Assembly (NCBI GenBank): GCA_934402155.1
Contig: CAKRTP010000003.1
Span: forward strand, 1-37,497
DNA: 37,497 bases
Source: an uncultured Blautia sp.
GTDB lineage: Bacteria; Bacillota; Clostridia; Lachnospirales; Lachnospiraceae
Reading direction: 5' to 3'
The first letter of the stretch is position 1; each line of letters opens with the position of its first letter. Positions 25,107 through 33,427 of the stretch are shown here, piece after piece. Below the pieces are notes generated by a model. The model saw only the letters and a program-made list of their open reading frames with translations, did no database searches and was not told the origin of the DNA. Position numbers and translations under genes: made by a program.

Positions 25107-25227
25107 ATTACTGTTCATGGCAGGTTTTTCTGCGAGATACTGACTGTGAACGATCACATCAATTATAACAGCATCTGAACCAGATATCAGATACACATAT
25201 GATTAAAGAAAGACTGAGGTACCGATT

Positions 25228-25674
25228 GTGAATATTTTGTTTTTTTTAACACCAAAGAGTGATGTTGCCTATATATTTGAGGATGAGACACTTCGCCAGA
25301 CTGTTGAGAAGATGGAGCACCGCAAGTTCTCCTGCATCCCGATCCTCAACAATGAGGGTAAATACACCGGAACGATCTCCGAAGGAGATATCCTGTGGGG
25401 TATTAAGCGCCTCAACATCAATATTACAGACCTTAAGGAAATGGAAGATGTTTCCATCATGGCCATACCGCGCCGTGCCACCTACAAACCGGTTCACGCA
25501 GATGCTGATATGGAGGATCTTCTGGATCGTGCCATCAACCAGAACTATGTTCCTGTCATAGATGACAAGGGTTCTTTTATCGGCATTATCACCCGTAAGG
25601 AAATCATTAAATACTGTTACAAGGAAATGAAAAAACTGAGTGCTTCCCAGGATAAGGAAGACATTTCTGAATAA
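25228..25674 (+). CDS. Stand-alone CBS-pair protein
   Basis: Small cytosolic protein made almost entirely of a CBS pair (Bateman module), which usually binds adenine nucleotides or other adenosyl ligands. It begins with GTG at 25228, 8 bp after GAGG. The 148 residues comprise CBS1 (about 8-60, with KFSCIPILNNEGKYTGTISEGDIL) and CBS2 (about 80-135, with YVPVIDDKGSFIGIITRKEII), with a short charged tail. There is no enzymatic or DNA-binding domain, so it must act through a partner or as a ligand sensor. It has its own promoter and terminator and no functional neighbour, so the partner cannot be inferred. Confidence 0.88.
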   Translation: MNILFFLTPKSDVAYIFEDETLRQTVEKMEHRKFSCIPILNNEGKYTGTISEGDILWGIKRLNINITDLKEMEDVSIMAIPRRATYKPVHADADMEDLLDRAINQNYVPVIDDKGSFIGIITRKEIIKYCYKEMKKLSASQDKEDISE

Positions 25675-25690
25675 CATCTTTCCAAATGCA

Positions 25691-25750
25691 AAACAAGCCG
25701 CTTCCTGTGTGTATTTTAATACATCAGCCAGGAAACGGCTTGTTTTTTTT
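25691..25750. terminator. Bidirectional terminator between CBS gene and M20 hydrolase gene
   Basis: AAACAAGCCG (25691-25700) pairs with CGGCTTGTTT (25736-25745), then after one mismatch TTCCTG pairs with CAGGAA (25702-25707/25729-25734); eight T follow on the plus strand. A weaker T-tract exists on the minus strand. Confidence 0.9.
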
Positions 25751-25758
25751 GCAGCAGA

Positions 25759-27198
25759 TCAGTCAGGGATCACCGGTACTGCATCTGCCGGAATCGGACA
25801 TACATATCCGGATTTCGTACGTTTTTCAAACTCTGCTCTTGCTTCATCCAGAAGTGAAGTATCTTCAAACAGATCGATCGCGGTCGCTGCGAGGACTTTT
25901 CCTGCACACAGGGCTGCTTTATGACCGATCTCTGTGCGGTCACAGGAAACATTCTGCCAGCTGTGACCCGGGCAGCCGTTTGGCCATGCCGCAACGTGGA
26001 TCTGCGCTGTCGGGGTCAGCCAGCTTACATCTCCAACATCCGTAGACCCTGCTTTGAACGCATCTTTCTGATAGAGAGGTGTCAGGAATGCATTCATCGC
26101 ATGTCCGTATTCTTTCTGCATCTTCTCTACCTGTTCTTTCGCTTCCTCGTCGTTTTCTGCCGCAACACCAGGAACTGCACTGTGATCGTAGGTTTCCGCA
26201 AGTGCATCCGCAAAAGCATTTTCCTCATCCGTATACTGCGGAACGCCCAGTTCTTTGAAGTTTTTATAGAGGACACGCTCAAGGGCAAAGTTGCTCACGG
26301 TATCGGCAAGTCCGTCAATAAATTTCTTCTCGTAAGTGGTCTCTGTCATCAGAGCTGCGCCTTCTGCGATCTTGTCGACACGTTTCTGGAGTTCTACCGC
26401 CTCAGCCACATGATTGGAACGCACCATATAGAGAACGCTTGCACGAGGCTGTACCACGTTCGGGCTGCATCCGCCTGCGTCTGTGATCGCATAATGGATC
26501 CTTGCCTTGTCGCTCATATGCTCTCTGAGGAACTGCACGCCAATATTCATAAGTTCTACTGCATCAAGGGCGCTTCGTCCCATCTCCGGGGCTCCTGCCG
26601 CGTGAGAGGCGATTCCTGTAAACTTGTACTGTGTCTGGATACAGGAGTTGGAGGAACCGGTTGCAACTTCATTGACGTCTTCCGGATGCCAGGTAAGTGC
26701 CACATCCAGATCTTTCCATACGCCGTCTCTTGCCATAAATGCCTTTGCAGCACCGCCCTCTTCTCCCGGACAGCCATAGAGGATCACTGTGCCGGAGATA
26801 TCATTTTTTTCAAGATAGGATTTGATTCCGAGAGCAGCAGCAAAGGCTCCTGCACCAAGAAGGTTATGACCGCATCCATGACCATTTCCGCCTGCGCAGA
26901 GTTCTTTTCGCTCGGTCAGGCCAGCCTCCTGGGAAAGCCCTGAAAGTGCATCATATTCTGCCAGAATTCCTATATATGGACGTCCATGACCATAAGACGC
27001 GGCAAACGCTGTCTCGATACCTGCAGTTCCACGTTCTACTTCAAAACCTTCCGCTTCCAGTGTATCACAATATGTTTTGGCTGACTTGAATTCCTGAAGA
27101 GAGAGTTCTGCAAACTCCCAGACTTTGTCAGCGATTTCGGCTATCAGACTTCTTTTTTCCTCAATTGTCTGCAGTGCAGACTGTTTTTCTGCTGTCAT
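25759..27198 (-). CDS. M20-family amidohydrolase, AbgB-like
   Basis: Zinc or manganese amide hydrolase of the M20D group that includes AbgB (p-aminobenzoyl-glutamate hydrolase) and aminoacylases. The 479-residue protein shows GILAEYDALSG near 76-86, the metal-binding GHGCGHNLLGAGAF near 106-119, GCPGEEGG near 141-148 with the catalytic Glu pair, LTWHPEDVN near 167 and GSTDVGDVSW near 385. The dimerisation domain lies about 185-300. It is the last gene after the ABC importer, 93 bp downstream with an attenuating hairpin between. That suggests it splits an imported N-acyl amino acid, peptide or folate fragment. The actual substrate cannot be read from the sequence. Confidence 0.9.
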   Translation of the reverse strand: MTAEKQSALQTIEEKRSLIAEIADKVWEFAELSLQEFKSAKTYCDTLEAEGFEVERGTAGIETAFAASYGHGRPYIGILAEYDALSGLSQEAGLTERKELCAGGNGHGCGHNLLGAGAFAAALGIKSYLEKNDISGTVILYGCPGEEGGAAKAFMARDGVWKDLDVALTWHPEDVNEVATGSSNSCIQTQYKFTGIASHAAGAPEMGRSALDAVELMNIGVQFLREHMSDKARIHYAITDAGGCSPNVVQPRASVLYMVRSNHVAEAVELQKRVDKIAEGAALMTETTYEKKFIDGLADTVSNFALERVLYKNFKELGVPQYTDEENAFADALAETYDHSAVPGVAAENDEEAKEQVEKMQKEYGHAMNAFLTPLYQKDAFKAGSTDVGDVSWLTPTAQIHVAAWPNGCPGHSWQNVSCDRTEIGHKAALCAGKVLAATAIDLFEDTSLLDEARAEFEKRTKSGYVCPIPADAVPVIPD

Positions 27199-27222
27199 AA
27201 TCTACCTCTTTCTGTAAAGTAG

Positions 27223-27251
27223 AAAAAGGCGGCCTGCATTTTACAGCCACC
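27223..27251 (-). terminator. Weak terminator/attenuator between ABC ATPase and M20 genes
   Basis: On the minus strand GGTGGCTG (27251-27244) pairs with CAGGCCGCC (27236-27228) with one bulge and one wobble, followed by five T (27227-27223). It lies 25 bp before the M20 start with no room for a separate promoter, so partial read-through probably sets lower expression of the hydrolase. Confidence 0.6.
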
Positions 27252-27291
27252 CCTTTCACTACTCATAACTACTTCGTATCTTTTGTAAATA

Positions 27292-28068
27292 TTACAGTAC
27301 CTTGGACAGAAATTCTTGCAGACGCGGATTGGTCGGGTGATCAAAAATATCTTCCGGTGTTCCGTCCTCGATCAGTTTTCCATCTGCCATAAAAAGCACA
27401 CGGTTTCCAACTTCTCTCGCAAATCCCATCTCATGAGTTACCACTACCATTGTCATTCCCTCTTTGGCAAGCTCTTTCATAACATCAAGAACCTCTCCTA
27501 CCATTTCCGGGTCAAGTGCAGATGTAGGCTCGTCAAAAAGCATGACCTCCGGCTCCATGGCAAGGGCTCTTACAATTGCAACACGCTGCTTCTGTCCGCC
27601 TGAAAGCTGGATCGGATACGCATTTGCACGGTCAGCAAGACCAACTCTCTCAAGAAGCTCCAGAGCCTTTTTCTCTGCATCTGCTTTTGAAACACCCCTT
27701 ACCTTTATCGGTGCAAGAGTCATATTATCCAGAATTGTCATATGCGGAAACAGATTAAAATGCTGGAATACCATTCCCATTTTCTGTCTGAGTGAATCAA
27801 TATCCAGTTTGACTTTCTTGCCAGAAGCATCTTTGTATCTCTTTTTGGTAATGTCCACGCCGTTGAAAATGATCTCACCATCTGTCGGTTCTTCCAGAAG
27901 ATTCAGACTGCGAAGGAAGGTAGACTTACCGGAGCCGGATGGCCCGATGACTACCATGACATCACCTTTGTTGATATTCACAGTCACATCATCCAGTGCT
28001 TTGATCGCACCTCTGTGATAATGTTTCTTAAGGTTTTTTACCTGGATCATACTATCGTTTGTCGCCAT
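27292..28068 (-). CDS. Polar amino-acid ABC transporter, ATP-binding protein (GlnQ-type)
   Basis: Cytosolic ATPase that drives the importer formed with the two upstream genes. The 258 residues contain Walker [10 protein letters not shown] at about 38-46, Q-loop QHFNLF near 98, signature LSGGQ near 152, Walker [13 protein letters not shown] near 171 and switch His in VVTHEMGF. A 22-residue insertion after the first strands ([11 protein letters not shown]) is small. Its start overlaps the permease gene by 17 bp. The family imports glutamine, glutamate, histidine, arginine, cystine and related compounds; specificity resides in the binding protein. Confidence 0.94.
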   Translation of the reverse strand: MATNDSMIQVKNLKKHYHRGAIKALDDVTVNINKGDVMVVIGPSGSGKSTFLRSLNLLEEPTDGEIIFNGVDITKKRYKDASGKKVKLDIDSLRQKMGMVFQHFNLFPHMTILDNMTLAPIKVRGVSKADAEKKALELLERVGLADRANAYPIQLSGGQKQRVAIVRALAMEPEVMLFDEPTSALDPEMVGEVLDVMKELAKEGMTMVVVTHEMGFAREVGNRVLFMADGKLIEDGTPEDIFDHPTNPRLQEFLSKVL

Positions 28069-28837
28069 GGCTCATTCTCCTTTCGAAATATGCGATCAGT
28101 TTGGAGGTCGGGAAGCACAGGCAGAAATAGATTGCTGTTGCAACCAGCAGAGGCTCAATGATGATAAATGTTGCACCCTTCACTGCGTTTACAGCAGACA
28201 TAATATCCTGTACACCGATGGTATAGGTAATCGCAGACTCCTTGATGATAACAACAAATTCATTTGCGATCGCCGGAAGGATATTTTTGAGAGCCTGCGG
28301 AAGGATAATGTAACGCAGGTTCATAGTCTGGGAAAGTCCCAGAGAACGTGCTGCCTCTGTCTGTCCCTGATCGATGGACTGGATACCAGCACGGATGATC
28401 TCGCAAAGATAAGCTCCTGAGTTCATACCAAGTGCTACTACACCAGGGAAAAATCTGTTAAATTTAATGAATCCAAACAGCTGGAAGGATGGCAGATCAA
28501 TCATTCCAAAAACCCCATAATAAATGATGAAGATCTGTACAAGCACAGGAGTGGATCGAAGGATCTCAACATATGCTGTTGCGATAAAAGAAAGAGGATT
28601 AAATTTTGACAGCCATACCAGCGGTCCTCCCTCTCTCAGATGTCCATTGCGCTTCACGGCCAGGCCACGGAACGGACGAATGTTCGACATACGCATCAAT
28701 GCCAGAAGCAGGGCGAGTACGAAACCGATCGCTACTGTAAAAAGAGATAACAGTACGGTTACCAGAAGTCCCTGTCTGAACAGCTGTGCATAGGGAGCAA
28801 TTTTTCCGAAATTTGATAATTTAATAAAACTGTCCAT
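28052..28837 (-). CDS. Polar amino-acid ABC transporter, permease
   Basis: Membrane channel subunit of the HisM/GlnP type, acting as a homodimer. The ATG at 28837 with AAAGGAG just upstream gives 261 residues; an ATG 15 bp further up has no ribosome site. Membrane helices lie at about 20-45, 75-110 and through the C-terminal half. The EAA loop that docks the ATPase reads [22 protein letters not shown] at about 160-180, here with its usual EAAxxLG core. [13 protein letters not shown] is the typical family motif. An insertion between the first two helices ([20 protein letters not shown]) is longer than in E. coli GlnP. Confidence 0.94.
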   Translation of the reverse strand: MDSFIKLSNFGKIAPYAQLFRQGLLVTVLLSLFTVAIGFVLALLLALMRMSNIRPFRGLAVKRNGHLREGGPLVWLSKFNPLSFIATAYVEILRSTPVLVQIFIIYYGVFGMIDLPSFQLFGFIKFNRFFPGVVALGMNSGAYLCEIIRAGIQSIDQGQTEAARSLGLSQTMNLRYIILPQALKNILPAIANEFVVIIKESAITYTIGVQDIMSAVNAVKGATFIIIEPLLVATAIYFCLCFPTSKLIAYFERRMSHGDKR

Positions 28838-28874
28838 AAAAACTCCTTTCATTATATAGTATTATTTTCAGCAA

Positions 28875-28905
28875 AATTCCTCCCCATGTATTCTGGGGAG
28901 GAATT
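28875..28905 (-). terminator. Intercistronic hairpin after the binding-protein gene
   Basis: AATTCCTCCCC (28875-28885) and GGGGAGGAATT (28895-28905) form an 11-bp stem with a 9-nt loop in the 108-bp gap between binding protein and permease; only TTTT follows on the minus strand. Such hairpins commonly protect the binding-protein mRNA and lower transcription of the downstream genes. Confidence 0.65.
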
Positions 28906-28945
28906 CGTCAGCTATTATCTTGTATTTCCTGTAAAGTAAATCTGA

Positions 28946-29800
28946 TTATTCAGCATCTGTCTCCGGAACAGCACCATTATCATCCAGTGTTCCTTCATAT
29001 GTCTGACCTGCTGCAAGCTCTGTAGCATCTGCAACAAATTTGTCCAGGGAACCATCTTCCTTGGCAGCTTTGATTGCCTCATTGACAGCCTTCAGAAGAG
29101 CCTCATTTCCCTTGGAAACACCGATGGAAGAACCTGTTGCCTCATATGGTACATCACATACGATCTCGAGATCCGGATAGTTCTCTTTGTAGCTCTCTGC
29201 AACAGCTGTCTCAATAAATGCTCCGTCCATCTTGCCGGTCAGCAGCTCTGTGATAAGATCTGTAACTTTCGGAAGAGATACGATGTCGGCATCCGGAGTA
29301 TTCTCATTTGCAAGAGTAAGCTGAATGGAACCTGTCTGTGCTCCGATAGAATAGTCTGCGTTGTTTGCATCTTCAAGAGTCTTGAATTTGTCTGCTTTAT
29401 CCTTAACAGTTACAAAAGACTGTCCGCCTTCGTAGTAGATATCAGAAAAATCCATTGCATCTTCACGCGCCGGATCCGGTGAAAGACCAGCCATGCCAAG
29501 ATCTACGTTCTTCTGAGACAGTTCACTTAATACACCGTCAAAATCCATCGGAACTACTTCCAGCTCCAGTCCCATCTTGTCTGCAATGTATTTTGCCAGA
29601 TCCATATCAAATCCTGCCAGTGATGGATTGCCATCCTCGTCGATAGAATAGAATTCATATGGTGCAAAATCCGGGCTTGTTGCTACTGTGAGCTTGCCCT
29701 CTGTCACAGTCTCAACCTCATCTGCTGCAAATGTCGGTACTGCCATAGAAACTGCCATAACTGCACCAAGTGCCAGTGCTGTAATCTTCTTTAAGCTCAT
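28946..29800 (-). CDS. Polar amino-acid ABC transporter, extracellular binding protein
   Basis: Captures the substrate outside the membrane and delivers it to the permease. The ATG at 29800, after GAGGAGG, gives 284 residues. A Sec signal peptide covers residues 1-25 (MSLKKITALALG..., cut after TFA). No cysteine follows, so this is not a lipoprotein, although most Gram-positive binding proteins are. The mature part is a bac_3 (family 3) fold: TVATSPDFAPYEF, GFDMDLAKYIADKMG, VDLGMAGLSPDPAREDAMDFS, GAQTGSIQ and DGAFIETAVA. The C-terminus is acidic. Likely the most strongly expressed gene of the operon. Confidence 0.93.
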   Translation of the reverse strand: MSLKKITALALGAVMAVSMAVPTFAADEVETVTEGKLTVATSPDFAPYEFYSIDEDGNPSLAGFDMDLAKYIADKMGLELEVVPMDFDGVLSELSQKNVDLGMAGLSPDPAREDAMDFSDIYYEGGQSFVTVKDKADKFKTLEDANNADYSIGAQTGSIQLTLANENTPDADIVSLPKVTDLITELLTGKMDGAFIETAVAESYKENYPDLEIVCDVPYEATGSSIGVSKGNEALLKAVNEAIKAAKEDGSLDKFVADATELAAGQTYEGTLDDNGAVPETDAE

Positions 29801-29871
29801 TTTCTTCTCCTCCTCGTTTTCCTCCAAGAATATTTATGCATTAAATTGCATATTCTCTCTTCGTTTTTCTT

Positions 29872-29899
29872 ATTGTAACACACTATTAAAAAATTACAA
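29872..29899 (-). promoter_or_regulatory. Promoter of the ABC transporter-M20 operon
   Basis: On the minus strand TTGTAA (29894-29899), 16-bp spacer, TACAAT (29872-29877), about 70 nt before the ATG at 29800. Confidence 0.6.
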
Positions 29900-30027
29900 G
29901 CACTACTTTCATTAATAAGCATACAAATTTTTTGCCATATTTGTTATTTACTTTGTAAAAACGCATAAATTCTATGCTTTTTCATCTGATTTCTCCTATA
30001 AATCCACGACAAATACCTCTATTATAC

Positions 30028-30056
30028 TTGAATCTGATTTTATATTTTCCTATAAT
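30028..30056 (+). promoter_or_regulatory. Sigma-A promoter of hydF
   Basis: TTGAAT (30028-30033), 17-bp spacer, TATAAT (30051-30056); AAAGGAGG precedes the ATG at 30123 by 8 bp. Confidence 0.75.
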
Positions 30057-30122
30057 AAATAAATACTTTTACTTTTTTTGTATTTTCTAAATTTTTATGC
30101 ATTATAAAAGGAGGTCTGTTCT

Positions 30123-31352
30123 ATGGGAATGAATCAGACACCCGCCTCAGAACGGGTACATATCAGTTTTTTCGGAAAAAGAAATGCCGGTAAATCCAGT
30201 GTGATCAATGCTGTGACCGGTCAGGATCTCGCAATCGTTTCTTCCGTAATGGGAACTACAACTGATCCCGTTTACAAAACAATGGAGCTTCTTCCTCTCG
30301 GACCTGTCATGGTCATTGACACACCAGGAATTGATGATGAGGGCGAACTTGGGACACTTCGTGTCCGCAAAAGCTACCAGGTACTGAACAAGACCGATAT
30401 CGCCATTCTGGTGGTAGACAGCACCATCGGCAAAGGCGAGGAAGAACTCGCCCTGATCCACCGTTTCCACCAAAAGAAAATCCCCTATCTGATCGTTTAT
30501 AACAAGATCGATCTGCTTTCAAATGAAGAAATCAAAGATCTGGCCATGTCCGTCCGTCCCGGCGAAGTTCTGGTCAGTGCTTCCACAAATATGAATATCT
30601 ATGAACTGAAAGAAAAAATTGCCTCTCTGAAACCAGAAGATACGCATAAATACCCTCTGGTACAGGATCTGATCGAACCTCGAGATCTGGTAATCCTCGT
30701 CATCCCGATTGACAAGGCAGCCCCCAAAGGCCGTCTGATCCTGCCGCAGCAGCAGATGATCCGTGATATTCTGGAACGAGGTGCACTTTCTCTTGTCGTA
30801 CGTGACACAGAATTAAAGGATACTCTGGATCATTTCCAGTCACAGGGGATCTGCCCCAGACTTGTCATCACCGACAGCCAGGCATTTGCACGCGTTTCCA
30901 GAGATACACCTGCAAATATTACACTGACTTCATTTTCTATTCTTTTTGCAAGATACAAAGGAGAACTTGAGACACAGGTAAAAGGAGTTTCTGCCCTTTC
31001 CTCGCTTGAGGACGGTGACCGCATTCTGATATCTGAGGGATGCACTCATCATCGTCAGTGCGGAGATATCGGAACCGGCAAGATTCCTGACTGGATCCGA
31101 AGTTATACCGGCAAAAAGCCTGTCTTTGACTTCACCTCCGGCACAGAATTTCCTGAAGATGTTTCTTCTTATAAAATGGTCATCCACTGTGGAGGCTGTA
31201 TGTTGAATGAACGGGAAATGAAATACCGCATTGCCTGTTGTCAGGATCAGGGGATAGCTGTCACCAATTACGGCATTCTGATTGCACAGGTGACCGGTAT
31301 CTTAAAGCGAAGTCTGGGCCCGTTTCCTGAAATGCAGAAACTGCTTTCGTAA
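30123..31352 (+). CDS. hydF: [FeFe]-hydrogenase maturation GTPase HydF
   Basis: Scaffold on which HydE and HydG build the 2Fe subcluster that is then passed to [FeFe] hydrogenase. The 409-residue protein has an N-terminal GTPase domain with G1 GKRNAGKSS at 18-26, DTPGID (G3) near 61 and NKID (G4) near 121. A dimerisation domain follows, then the C-terminal [4Fe-4S] site CxHx45HCxxC (CTH near 299 and HCGGC near 348), fitting the family pattern. hydE, hydG and the hydrogenase are not in the window. Shows that the organism makes or uses hydrogen in fermentation. Confidence 0.97.
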   Translation: MGMNQTPASERVHISFFGKRNAGKSSVINAVTGQDLAIVSSVMGTTTDPVYKTMELLPLGPVMVIDTPGIDDEGELGTLRVRKSYQVLNKTDIAILVVDSTIGKGEEELALIHRFHQKKIPYLIVYNKIDLLSNEEIKDLAMSVRPGEVLVSASTNMNIYELKEKIASLKPEDTHKYPLVQDLIEPRDLVILVIPIDKAAPKGRLILPQQQMIRDILERGALSLVVRDTELKDTLDHFQSQGICPRLVITDSQAFARVSRDTPANITLTSFSILFARYKGELETQVKGVSALSSLEDGDRILISEGCTHHRQCGDIGTGKIPDWIRSYTGKKPVFDFTSGTEFPEDVSSYKMVIHCGGCMLNEREMKYRIACCQDQGIAVTNYGILIAQVTGILKRSLGPFPEMQKLLS

Positions 31353-31459
31353 GACTTCAAATACGATTCAGCGATATTTACAATATATTTGAGTATTTTT
31401 TAGCGAAACTTCACAAAACCATAACATTTTTCCGTTATACTGTGATGCTGATAAAGAAT

Positions 31460-31479
31460 ATATCTGCTTATGCAGATAT
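31460..31479 (+). repeat. Perfect inverted repeat before dapF
   Basis: ATATCTGC and GCAGATAT (31460-31467 and 31472-31479) around a 4-nt centre, 54 bp before the dapF ATG. A TATACT at 31436-31441 lacks a clear -35 box. The repeat could be an operator or leader hairpin; I recognise no riboswitch here. Confidence 0.5.
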
Positions 31480-31532
31480 GAATTATAATTGTAACTAAAT
31501 GGGGAGAATAATTTAATAACAGGAGGAAATTT

Positions 31533-32387
31533 ATGAAATTTACAAAAATGCAGGGAATCGGCAACGATTATGTATATGTGAACTGTTTTAAGGAGACAGT
31601 TGCAAATCCGTCTGAGGTTGCAAAATTTGTCAGCGACCGCCACTTCGGAATCGGATCTGACGGTCTGATTCTGATCAAACCATCAGATGTTGCCGACTGT
31701 GAGATGGATATGTATAATCTTGACGGTTCACAGGGAGCCATGTGCGGAAATGGAATCCGCTGTGTTGCCAAGTATGCCTATGATTACGGCATTGTCAACA
31801 AGACAAGTATCTCCGTTGCCACCAAAAGCGGCATCAAATATCTGGATCTGACTCTCGGAGATGACGGAAAGGTTGCTCTGGTCAAAGTAAACATGGGCTC
31901 TCCTATTCTCACAGCAACTCAGATTCCGATCGTATCCGACAAGGAACAGGTGATCAATGAGCCCTTGGATGTAGATGGCATTACTTATCGTATCACAGGT
32001 GTTTCCATGGGAAATCCACATGCGATCGTATATATAGATGATCTCGATAACCTTGAGATCGAAAAGATTGGTCCGAAATTCGAAAATCATATCGACTTCC
32101 CGGACCGTATCAACACAGAATTCGTCAAAGTTATTGACCGCCACACACTCCAGATGCGTGTATGGGAACGCGGTTCCGGCGAAACCCTCGCCTGCGGTAC
32201 CGGTGCCTGTGCTGTAGCAGTTGCCTCTACCCTGAACGGACTCGTCGATGAGGACAGACCTGTCACCGTCAAACTCCTCGGAGGAGACCTCCAGATTCTC
32301 TGGAACCGCCAGGAAAACCTTGTCTACATGACCGGACCGGCTACTACGGTATTTGATGGAGAGATCGATCTTTCATTTCTTAAATAA
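31533..32387 (+). CDS. dapF: Diaminopimelate epimerase
   Basis: Converts LL- to meso-diaminopimelate for peptidoglycan and lysine. The 284-residue protein has the two mirror-image halves with the catalytic cysteines in AMCGNGIRC (near residue 70) and LACGTGACA (near 215), both intact. The start follows ACAGGAGG. It agrees with the DNPR (meso-DAP) motif of MurE in the same window. The 180-bp gap after hydF has no strong terminator, so some read-through from hydF is possible. Confidence 0.97.
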   Translation: MKFTKMQGIGNDYVYVNCFKETVANPSEVAKFVSDRHFGIGSDGLILIKPSDVADCEMDMYNLDGSQGAMCGNGIRCVAKYAYDYGIVNKTSISVATKSGIKYLDLTLGDDGKVALVKVNMGSPILTATQIPIVSDKEQVINEPLDVDGITYRITGVSMGNPHAIVYIDDLDNLEIEKIGPKFENHIDFPDRINTEFVKVIDRHTLQMRVWERGSGETLACGTGACAVAVASTLNGLVDEDRPVTVKLLGGDLQILWNRQENLVYMTGPATTVFDGEIDLSFLK

Positions 32388-32393
32388 ACTGAC

Positions 32394-32437
32394 GTGCAGG
32401 CAGGTATCCTTTGGTCTCTCAGGATACCTGCCTGCAC
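32394..32437. terminator. Terminator hairpin between dapF and the YdiB-like gene
   Basis: A perfect 17-bp stem (32394-32410 with 32421-32437) around a 10-nt loop separates the two convergent genes. The T-tracts are poor on both sides, but the stem is very stable. Confidence 0.8.
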
Positions 32438-32456
32438 TCTTGTACATTTTCTCTTC

Positions 32457-33323
32457 TTAAGAGAAATATTTCTCCTTGATGATCTCTACCGGCATTTCTT
32501 CTCCGGTCCACAGTTTAAATGATGCTGCTCCCTGATACAGAAGCATGTACATACCGTTTCCTGTCCTGCAGCCTGCTTCTCTGGCCTCACGAAGCAGACG
32601 TGTCTCCTGTGGATTATAAATTACATCAAATACAAACAGATTCTTATGGAACATGCTTGTATCTGTGATGATCGTTCTGTCCACATTCGGAGCCATTCCC
32701 ACAGAAGTACCATTTACGAGAATCGCACTCTCTGCGATGGATTCACGGAGAATCTCCTGATCAGAAAAATCATGAAGAGTAACTTTGCACTCTGTACGCT
32801 CATTTAATTTGGCAACAATTTCTTCTGCTCTTGCGAAGAAATTATCTCTTACATTAAATACGTTGATCTCGGCAACACCATCCAGTGCAGCCTGTACCAG
32901 GATTGCTGTAGCTGCTCCACCGGCACCCAGAAGAGTCATCTTCTTTCCGATGATGTCCACTCCGTTCTCTGCAACTGCTCTCATAAATCCAACACCGTCG
33001 GTTGTGTAAGCCGTCAATACGCCATTGTCATTGACGATCGTGTTGCACGCACCGGAAATCTCGGAAGCAGGAGATACCTTGTCAGCAAGCTTACACATGA
33101 TATTCTTGCCCGGCATGGTAATATTCCATCCTCTGGCTCCCATTGTGCGGAGACCCTGAACTGCTTCCGGCATCTTGTCTTCCGGTACATCAAACGCAAG
33201 ATATGTATAATCCAGCCCCAGCTGATCGCATGCTTCATTGTGCATTTCCGGTGAAACGCTGTGTGCGACCGGGCTTCCAAGTAAACATAATAATCCGGTG
33301 TGTCCTGTGATATGTTTTGACAT
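32457..33323 (-). CDS. Shikimate/quinate dehydrogenase, YdiB-like (paralogue 1)
   Basis: NAD(P)-dependent oxidoreductase of the AroE/YdiB family acting on shikimate, quinate or relatives. The 288 residues show the substrate-binding SVSP (Ser22, Ser24), catalytic Lys73 in NITMPGK and Asp109. The usual NTD is TTD here. GAGGAATAI at 133-141 is the cofactor loop. Asp160 in FNVRD corresponds, by my alignment from memory, to YdiB Asp158, which binds the NAD ribose, instead of the NRT of NADP-specific AroE. Overall it looks closer to YdiB than to biosynthetic AroE. It has its own promoter with a palindrome. A second homologue lies at 34425-35312. A biosynthetic role is not excluded. Confidence 0.88.
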   Translation of the reverse strand: MSKHITGHTGLLCLLGSPVAHSVSPEMHNEACDQLGLDYTYLAFDVPEDKMPEAVQGLRTMGARGWNITMPGKNIMCKLADKVSPASEISGACNTIVNDNGVLTAYTTDGVGFMRAVAENGVDIIGKKMTLLGAGGAATAILVQAALDGVAEINVFNVRDNFFARAEEIVAKLNERTECKVTLHDFSDQEILRESIAESAILVNGTSVGMAPNVDRTIITDTSMFHKNLFVFDVIYNPQETRLLREAREAGCRTGNGMYMLLYQGAASFKLWTGEEMPVEIIKEKYFS

Positions 33324-33385
33324 AATCCATATTCCTTTCCGCGTATCAAAATTTGGCAGATTATTCCTGCCTGTATATAAAAATC

Positions 33386-33414
33386 ATTATACACACTTTA
33401 AAGTGATAAAGCAA
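33386..33414 (-). promoter_or_regulatory. Promoter with palindromic operator, YdiB-like gene 1
   Basis: On the minus strand TTGCTT (33409-33414), 17-bp spacer, TATAAT (33386-33391), about 65 nt before the start codon. The spacer contains the perfect 12-bp palindrome CACTTTAAAGTG (33394-33405), a good place for a repressor dimer. No regulator gene is next to it. Confidence 0.7.
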
Positions 33415-33427
33415 GCAAAAAAACTAC

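Larger units (their letters stand above)
29801..30122. other. Divergent AT-rich intergenic region, binding protein / hydF
   Basis: About 320 bp. It holds the two divergent promoters and, in the leader of the binding-protein gene, an inverted repeat TATGCA..TGCATA at 29835-29852 that could be an operator. No gene is seen. Confidence 0.6.

Noticed and set aside
31353-31532. Lysine riboswitch before dapF
   Set aside because: The 180-bp spacer has only one small inverted repeat; the large five-helix lysine aptamer would not fit the visible sequence.
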